Part shown: piece by piece, positions 59,116-64,000 of the stretch
How the letters are laid out: each line of letters begins with the position of its first letter
Position numbering within the stretch: the stretch's first letter is position 1
Assembly (NCBI GenBank): GCA_963794615.1
Contig: CAWCEP010000006.1
Location: forward strand, 682,001-746,000
From: Chersky-840 sp963794615
Lineage (GTDB): Bacteria > Actinomycetota > Acidimicrobiia > Acidimicrobiales > UBA8190
DNA: 64,000 nucleotides
Direction of reading: 5' to 3'
The notes under the pieces: model-generated
Database searches by the model: none
What the model saw: the letters and a program-made list of their open reading frames with translations, nothing else
Told to the model about the DNA's origin: nothing
Made by a program: the position numbers and the translations under genes

Positions 59116-60319
59116 TCAGGTGGTGACGATGACGCTCGACCCGTGCCCGAACAGTCCCTGGTTGGCGGTGACGCCCACCCGGGCCCCTTCCACCTGGCGA
59201 CCCGAGGCCTGGCCCCGCAACTGCCACACCAGCTCGCACACTTGGGCGATGGCCTGGGCGGGGATGGCCTCGCCGAAGCTCGACAACCCCCCGCTGGGGT
59301 TGACCGGGATGCGGCCGCCGATGGCGGTGTCACCGTCGCGCAGGAGGCGTTCCGCCTCGCCCTCCTTGCACAGGCCGACGTCCTCGTACCAGTCGAGCTC
59401 CAGGGCCGTCGACAGGTCGTAGACCTCGGCCACGTCCACGTCCTCGGGGCCGATGCCGGCCTCCTCGTAGGCGGCGAAGGCGATGGAACGGCGGAAGGCG
59501 GGGCCGTCGAGCGCACCCACGGCGACGGCGGAGTCGGTCGCGAAGTTGGGCATTTCGATCACGCTCTGGGGAAAGCGCGGCGTCACCGTCGACACGGCGG
59601 GGATCGTCACCGCCGGGGAGCCGCCGCCATGGCGCCGGGCGAAGTCCATGCTCGACAACACGATCGCCGCGCCGCCGTCCGAGGTGGCACAGATCTCCAT
59701 GAGCCGCAGAGGATCGGCGACCATCGGCGAGGCCAGCACCTCGTCGGCGGTCACCTCTTTGCGGTACCGGGCATTGGGGTTGGCCGCCCCGGCCCGTGCG
59801 TTCTTCACCTTGATGGCTGCGAAGTCGTCCTCGGTGGCTCCGAAGAGCTCCATGCGACGGCGCGGCGTAGAGGGCGAAGTACGTGGGGTTGGTGGCCCCC
59901 ATCAGATGGAAGCGAAGCCAGTCGGGGTCGTCCCGGCGCTCGCCCCCGACGGGAGCGAAGAACCCCTTGGGGGTGGTGTCGGCTCCGACCACGAGGGCGA
60001 CGTCGCACAGGCCGGCCAGGATCTGGGCGCGGGCCGCGGCGATGGCGGTGGCACCCGATGCGCACGCCGCGTAGGCACTCGACACACGCGCCCCGGACCA
60101 GCCCAGCGCCTGGGCGAAGGTGGCGCCGGAGATGAACCCGGGATAGCCGTTGCGGATGGTGTCGGCGCCCGAGACGAACTGGACGTCGGTCCACGCCACG
60201 CTGGCGTCGGCGAGGGCGTGGCGCGCCGCGGCCAGCCCGTACTCGACGAAGTTGCGGCCCCACTTGCCCCAGGGGTGCATGCCCACCCCGAGGACGGCCA
60301 CGCTGCGGTCGTCAGGCAC
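59116..60319 (-). pseudogene. SCP-x/lipid-transfer-type thiolase, one-base frameshift
   Basis: The N-terminal frame (SVAVLGVGMHPWGKWG, SSAYAACASGATAIAAA with the nucleophile Cys, GADTTPKGFFAP, NPTYFALYA) and C-terminal frame (RRRMELFGATEDDFAAIKVK, ICATSDGGAAIVLSS, GIGPEDVDVAEVYDLST, PVNPSGGLSSFGE) join near 59863, one base in excess. The enzyme belongs to the non-decarboxylating thiolases that work with a DUF35 partner, like Ltp2/ChsH-type aldolases and SCP-x in sterol side-chain degradation. Its start overlaps the DUF35 stop. Confidence 0.8.
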
Positions 60320-60773
60320 CGGCGCCTCCCGATCCGGCCGTCACCGGCCGCCATTTCCACACCAGGTACTGGTGGTCGTCGTCCTCGTAGAGCACCTCGA
60401 CGACGAGCTCGACCTCGGTCCCCACCGTGAGGTCGTCCACCGTGACCTCGGGCACGACCTGGCCCATGACGACCATCTTCTCCTCGGCGAGCTCCACCGC
60501 GGCGATGCAGAACGGCACATACGGATCGGCGGCGACATACGGCGCCGGGGGCGTGTAGCGCGCATCGGTGTACGACCACACCTTGCCCCGGCGACTGAGC
60601 GACACCTCGTCGAACGTGGTGCCGTCGCACCCGGGGTTGGCGCAGAAGACGTTCTGGCGGGGAAAGGCGTAGGTGCCACAGGCCTGGCACCGGCTCCCGA
60701 GCAGGGCGGGGGCGTCGCCACCGGTGGTGAACCAGCCCTCCACGGCCGGGACGCGGGTCTTGGTGCTGTCCAT
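60312..60773 (-). CDS. DUF35 OB-fold/zinc-ribbon acyl-CoA-associated protein
   Basis: The 153-residue protein has a rubredoxin-like zinc ribbon (LLGSRCQACGTYAFP ... VFCANPGCDG) with four cysteines, then an OB fold (GKVWSYTDARYTP, YVPFCIAAVEL, MVVMGQVV). DUF35 proteins bind acyl-CoA and partner thiolases encoded next door, as here with an 8-base overlap. ATG at 60773 lies six bases from a TAGACT box. Confidence 0.88.
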   Translation of the reverse strand: MDSTKTRVPAVEGWFTTGGDAPALLGSRCQACGTYAFPRQNVFCANPGCDGTTFDEVSLSRRGKVWSYTDARYTPPAPYVAADPYVPFCIAAVELAEEKMVVMGQVVPEVTVDDLTVGTEVELVVEVLYEDDDHQYLVWKWRPVTAGSGGAGA

Positions 60774-60779
60774 CGAGCC

Positions 60780-60785
60780 AGTCTA
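60780..60785 (-). promoter_or_regulatory. -10 box of the DUF35-thiolase operon (leaderless)
   Basis: TAGACT on the minus strand ends six bases before the ATG of the DUF35 gene. Confidence 0.4.
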
Positions 60786-60908
60786 ACGCTCCGTCAGATC
60801 CGGGCCTCGGGCTGCGTTCGGGCCCTATCCCGCCGCCGCCTAAATTGCATGGTTCGACCAACAAAACCGGGATCGTGTGCCCTGACGTTCCAAGATCGTG
60901 ACCCCGCC

Positions 60909-61724
60909 ATGGACCTCACCGTCGTCGACTCGTTCACCCACCAACCCTTCGCCGGCAACCCCGCGGCGATCGCCGTGGTGGACGGCTTTCCCGACGAGGC
61001 CCGCATGCAGTCCATCGCGCGCGAGATGAACCTGTCGGAGACGGCGTTCGTCGTGCCCCGCGCCGACGGGTCCTACGACCTGCGGTGGTTCACGCCCGAG
61101 GTGGAGGTGGACCTGTGCGGGCACGCCACGCTGGCCGCCGCCCACGTCCTCGGCGGGACGGGGACGTTCCACACCAAGAGCGGCGAGTTGATGTGCACGC
61201 CGGGGGGCGACGGTTGGATCGAGATGGACTTCCCCGCCGACACCCCCGTCACCGAGCCGGCGCCGCCGACGATCGCGGCCACGCTCGGCCTCGTGGCCGG
61301 AGCCGACGCCGGATCGGGCGCAGTGCCCGACCAGAGCTCGGCGGTGCGCGCCTTCACCCGTACCCGCGCCGACGTCCTGGTGGAGCTGGCCGGGGCCGAC
61401 CTCGTCCGGGCCTTGCGTCCCGACCTCGGTGCGGTGGCCGCGCTCCAGTCGCGCTGTGTCATCGTCACCGCCGCCGGCGACCGCCCCGGCATCGACTGCG
61501 TCAGTCGCGTGTTCGCGCCGAACGCGGGGATCGCCGAGGACCCCGTCACCGGCTCGGCGCACTGTGCGCTGGCGGAGTACTGGGGCGAGCGCCTCGGCCG
61601 CGACACCCTGGTGGGGGAACAGGCGTCGGCGCGCGGCGGCGTGGTGCGCATGACCCGGAAGCCGGGGCGCGTCGTGCTCAGCGGACAAGCCGTCACGGTC
61701 TCGAGGGTGAACCTCGTGGTGTGA
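60909..61724 (+). CDS. PhzF family isomerase/epimerase
   Basis: The 271-residue protein has the PhzF start VVDSFTHQPFAGNPAAIAVV, MNLSETAFVV with the conserved Glu, LRWFTPEVEVDLCGHATLAAAHVL, and in the second half SRVFAPNAGIAEDPVTGSAHCALAEYW. PhzF enzymes carry out proton shifts on small acids; the phenazine enzyme is one member, but there are no phenazine genes here. ATG at 60909 begins the conserved region. Confidence 0.9.
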   Translation: MDLTVVDSFTHQPFAGNPAAIAVVDGFPDEARMQSIAREMNLSETAFVVPRADGSYDLRWFTPEVEVDLCGHATLAAAHVLGGTGTFHTKSGELMCTPGGDGWIEMDFPADTPVTEPAPPTIAATLGLVAGADAGSGAVPDQSSAVRAFTRTRADVLVELAGADLVRALRPDLGAVAALQSRCVIVTAAGDRPGIDCVSRVFAPNAGIAEDPVTGSAHCALAEYWGERLGRDTLVGEQASARGGVVRMTRKPGRVVLSGQAVTVSRVNLVV

Positions 61725-61762
61725 GCGACGCCCGGCGCGACGGCGGGTGGCAACATGGCGCC

Positions 61763-62641
61763 ATGGATGCCCCCCGCACCGCCCGTACCATGTGGAAGCT
61801 CTTCGAGCCGTTGCACGCCGTGACCTACTTCGCCGACGAGTGCCTCGCGGAATACAGCGCGGCGGGGCTCAAGGGCTTCTGGATGGGTTACTTCGCCGGT
61901 CGGGCCGCGCCCATGGGCGCGGTGACACCCGGCGTCGTCGAGGCCACCTTCTTCAGCTTCAATCCCGACCGGGTCAACCGGGCCCTCCCCGACGCGTGGT
62001 CGTTCGCGGCCCCCGACCGCGTCCTCGACGCCCGCCGGGCCGGCATCGAGCGCGCCTACGGCCGGCTCTTCGGGACCGACGGCGCCGGCGCCGGCCTCGC
62101 CGAGGGTGCCATGGCCCGCGCCGCCGAGCTGGCCCGGACCGCGCTGGAGGCGTTGCCTGTCGACGGTCGCCCCCTGGCCGCGGCGAACGTGGCGCTCCCG
62201 TGGCCCGAGGAACCTCATCTGGCCTTGTTCCACGCCACCACCGTGCTGCGCGAGCACCGCGGCGACGGGCACGTGGCCGCCCTGGTGGCGGCGGGGTTGG
62301 ACGGTCGCCAGGCGCTCGTGACGATGGCGGCGACCGGCGCCGTGCCGAGGGCGATGCTCCAAGCCGCCCGCGGTTGGGACGACGAGGCGTGGGACGCGGC
62401 CGCGGGCGCCCTCATCGAACGGGGCTGGCTCGACGAGGACGGCGCCCAGACCACGTCGGGGGCCGAGGCCCGCCGTGAGATCGAGGACCTGACCGACCTT
62501 CTGGCCGCCGAGCCGTGGGAACGCCTCGGAGAAAGCGATACCGAAGCACTGCGGGCCGTGCTCACACCTCTCGCCCGTGCCATCGCGGCGGCCGGTTCGG
62601 TCCCGGTGCCCAACCCCATCGGCCTCCCGCCCCCCGAGTAG
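61763..62641 (+). CDS. SCO6745 family protein
   Basis: The 292-residue helical protein has the SCO6745 pattern: TMWKLFEPLHAVTYFADECL, GLKGFWMGYFAGRAAPMGAV, VEATFFSFNPDRVNRALPDAW, and a late region EPHLALFHATTVLREHRGDGHVAAL (read in parts) before a helix-turn-helix-like LIERGWLDEDG. The family is widespread in actinobacteria without known function; the H-R-G-D-G-H motif is invariant. ATG at 61763. Confidence 0.85.
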   Translation: MDAPRTARTMWKLFEPLHAVTYFADECLAEYSAAGLKGFWMGYFAGRAAPMGAVTPGVVEATFFSFNPDRVNRALPDAWSFAAPDRVLDARRAGIERAYGRLFGTDGAGAGLAEGAMARAAELARTALEALPVDGRPLAAANVALPWPEEPHLALFHATTVLREHRGDGHVAALVAAGLDGRQALVTMAATGAVPRAMLQAARGWDDEAWDAAAGALIERGWLDEDGAQTTSGAEARREIEDLTDLLAAEPWERLGESDTEALRAVLTPLARAIAAAGSVPVPNPIGLPPPE

Positions 62642-62667
62642 CTCGACGGCCGGGGCCCCCGCCCGGG

Positions 62668-63222
62668 TCAGTCCCAGAGGTCGGCGGGTGCCTGGCCCAG
62701 GGGGTAGTGGCCGGGGAGCATCTCTCCCGACGCGGCCCGCTCCATGCGACGTTTCATCCCGGCGGACAGCGCGTCGGCCTTGATCATCTCGATGAACAGC
62801 GCGGTGGCGTTGCCGACATCGAAGAAGTCGCGTTGCCACGACCACTTCCAGTTCCCGGCGTAGCGGAACCAGCTCCCGCCGAGCCCGGCGATCACATACG
62901 GCGAGCCGTCGGGGCGGGTGCTGTCCGCGATCTGCTTCCACAGGCCGATCACCTCGCCCTGGTGGGGGTCGATGAGCACCTTCTGGTACGGGTACGTCCA
63001 CCCGTCGAGGCCGCCCATCTCGAGACCGAGGGCGATGGTCCGGATCTCTTCGCGTCCCACCGCCATGAATTCCTCGTGGGGGCCGATGTTCCAGCCGTAG
63101 GTGGCGTCCTCGGTGTACATCTCCGCCATGGGGCGCCAGTCACCGGCCTCCTGAGCCCGGCGGTTGGTCTCGAGCCACCGCTGCACCATCTCCTCGAGCT
63201 CGTCGTACTCGAACGCCGGCAC
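62668..63222 (-). CDS. SnoaL-like (NTF2-fold) protein in CYP51 operon
   Basis: The 184-residue protein shows ELEEMVQRWLETNRRAQEAGDWRPMAEMYTEDATYGWN, in parts the SnoaL-like N-terminus, then VIGLWKQIADSTRPDGSPY and GSWFRYAGNWKWSWQRDFFDVGNA. GTG at 63222 follows GAGGAGGAC. It lies directly after the ferredoxin gene, so it belongs to the CYP51 unit and probably binds or converts the same steroid-like ligand. Confidence 0.78.
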   Translation of the reverse strand: MPAFEYDELEEMVQRWLETNRRAQEAGDWRPMAEMYTEDATYGWNIGPHEEFMAVGREEIRTIALGLEMGGLDGWTYPYQKVLIDPHQGEVIGLWKQIADSTRPDGSPYVIAGLGGSWFRYAGNWKWSWQRDFFDVGNATALFIEMIKADALSAGMKRRMERAASGEMLPGHYPLGQAPADLWD

Positions 63223-63223
63223 G

Positions 63224-63415
63224 TCAGTCCTCCTCGATTCGCAATGCGTGGGTGGGACAGAATTGCACGGCCGCCTCCACCTCGGCGCGCCGCGCCTCGG
63301 GGGGCGACTCGTCGAGGACGACGACGGCGTTCTTCGACACCGTGAACACCGCCCCGGCCTCGGACTCACACACCCCGTGACCCTGGCACAGGTCGCGGTC
63401 GACGACGATCCTCAC
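63224..63415 (-). CDS. 3Fe-4S ferredoxin, P450 partner
   Basis: The 63-residue protein reads IVVDRDLCQGHGVCESEAG and ends AAVQFCPTHALRIEED, the C-x2-H-x2-C ... C-P pattern of the 3Fe-4S ferredoxins that donate electrons to bacterial P450s. GTG at 63415 overlaps the CYP51-like stop (GTGA). The order P450-ferredoxin copies the mycobacterial cyp51 operon. Confidence 0.9.
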   Translation of the reverse strand: MRIVVDRDLCQGHGVCESEAGAVFTVSKNAVVVLDESPPEARRAEVEAAVQFCPTHALRIEED

Positions 63416-64000
63416 CGAGCGCTGACCGGGTCGGAGGCCGGTGCCGTCGCGCCGGGGACGGCCCGGGGCCGGAACGTGGCCGCGCACGGCTGGGCCAGCT
63501 GCACCACCATCTTGGAGTGGTCGTTGCGGTAGGTGTCCGACGGCTGGGCCAGCTCGAACTCCCAGTGCCGCAACAGGACGGAGAAGATGGCCTTCAGCTG
63601 CATCATGGCGAAGGGCGCTCCCACGCAGCGGTGGCGGCCGGCCCCGAAGGGGATCCACGTCCACGGGTTGGCACGGTCCTCGGCCCGGGGCTCGAGATAG
63701 CGCTCGGGCACGAACTCGTCGGGAGCCGGGAAGTCCTCGGCGATGCGGTTCGACACCGCCGGGCTCGCTCCCACCAGCTTGCCGGGGGCGATGCGGAACC
63801 CCTCCACCTCGACCTCCTCCTTCACCACCCGCAGCACCAGGATGAGCGGGGGATGGAGGCGCAGGGCCTCCTTGATGGCCGACTCGAGCCGGGGCATGGC
63901 CCGCAGCGCCTGGTAGCTCACCTCTTCACCATGGGCGTAGAGCTCGTCGAGCTCGGCCCGCACCGCGTCGAGCTCGCCGGGGTGGCGCAACAGCTCGATG
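63412..64000 (-). CDS. CYP51-like cytochrome P450, C-terminal part
   Basis: The frame runs off the right end of the window, so the N-terminal half is missing. Visible are the K-helix IKEALRLHPPLILVLRVVK with E-x-x-R, GKLVGASPAVSNR, the P-E-R-Y-L region and the haem loop WIPFGAGRHRCVGAPFAMMQLK. L-H-P-P-L, the segment around it and F-G-A-G-R-H-R-C-V-G are typical of sterol 14-alpha-demethylases. The overlapping ferredoxin gene supports this. Sterol demethylation is family-level inference. Confidence 0.8.
   Translation of the reverse strand, partial: IELLRHPGELDAVRAELDELYAHGEEVSYQALRAMPRLESAIKEALRLHPPLILVLRVVKEEVEVEGFRIAPGKLVGASPAVSNRIAEDFPAPDEFVPERYLEPRAEDRANPWTWIPFGAGRHRCVGAPFAMMQLKAIFSVLLRHWEFELAQPSDTYRNDHSKMVVQLAQPCAATFRPRAVPGATAPASDPVSAR

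Overview
The window is high-GC actinobacterial DNA. The combination of senX3-regX3, a HU protein with a basic histone-H1-like tail, SCO6880-type secretion genes, DUF2017 next to clpS, a CYP51-ferredoxin pair and many leaderless genes fits Actinomycetota, possibly class Acidimicrobiia. The exact lineage is inference.

Region 1 (1-5.1 kb) is visibly less GC-rich than the rest and holds single genes: the tail of an ABC solute-binding protein, a DUF2510-like membrane protein, a frameshifted methyltransferase, an HD-GYP protein with what looks like a PAS remnant beside it, a MetF-like protein and a GNAT acetyltransferase. A dispersed palindromic repeat occurs three times here. Region 2 (about 5.1-9.8 kb) reads as a compact integrative element: a cargo cassette of three overlapping genes (trypsin-like protease, 75-aa protein, two-TM protein), a hairpin-rich origin-like segment, an HUH rolling-circle Rep, a 57-aa protein and a large serine recombinase. 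Copies of the dispersed repeat sit at both edges.

Region 3 (9.8-34.4 kb) is GC-rich chromosomal backbone: PHP phosphoesterase, purF-purM-pyrE, a membrane glycosyltransferase, a flavin disulfide reductase, HU, a 1005-aa surface beta-propeller protein, a deleted comB remnant beside tRNA-Phe/Asp/Glu, an overlapping ctaA-clpS-DUF2017-S51/CysS-tail operon divergent from ctaB-tlpA, a cell-wall amidase, a LOG-like gene with an ABC exporter, and serS. Region 4 (34.4-42.6 kb) has an ECF sigma factor with a SecD-P1-like partner, a P450, glutamate decarboxylase, an old-yellow-enzyme homologue and the SenX3-RegX3 pair. Region 5 (42.7-49.7 kb) is a type IV secretion-like cluster (DUF6112, VirB6-like, SCO6880, VirB4-like, VirD4-like) interrupted by two small unrelated genes and with no relaxase. 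Region 6 (49.7-64 kb) is lipid and cofactor metabolism: two more P450s (one CYP51-like with its ferredoxin), a secreted lipase, an amidase, bluB, a polyphosphate-glucokinase-like kinase, crotonase, thiolase with its DUF35 partner, PhzF and SCO6745-family proteins.

Seven genes carry one-base frameshifts and one carries an in-frame amber codon, although both halves of each keep clear family similarity. Several of the lesions lie in G/C homopolymers and some hit important genes (purF, ctaA), so uncorrected sequencing errors are at least as likely as real decay. The best candidate for an undescribed system is the protease/75-aa/two-TM cassette carried by the integrative element.
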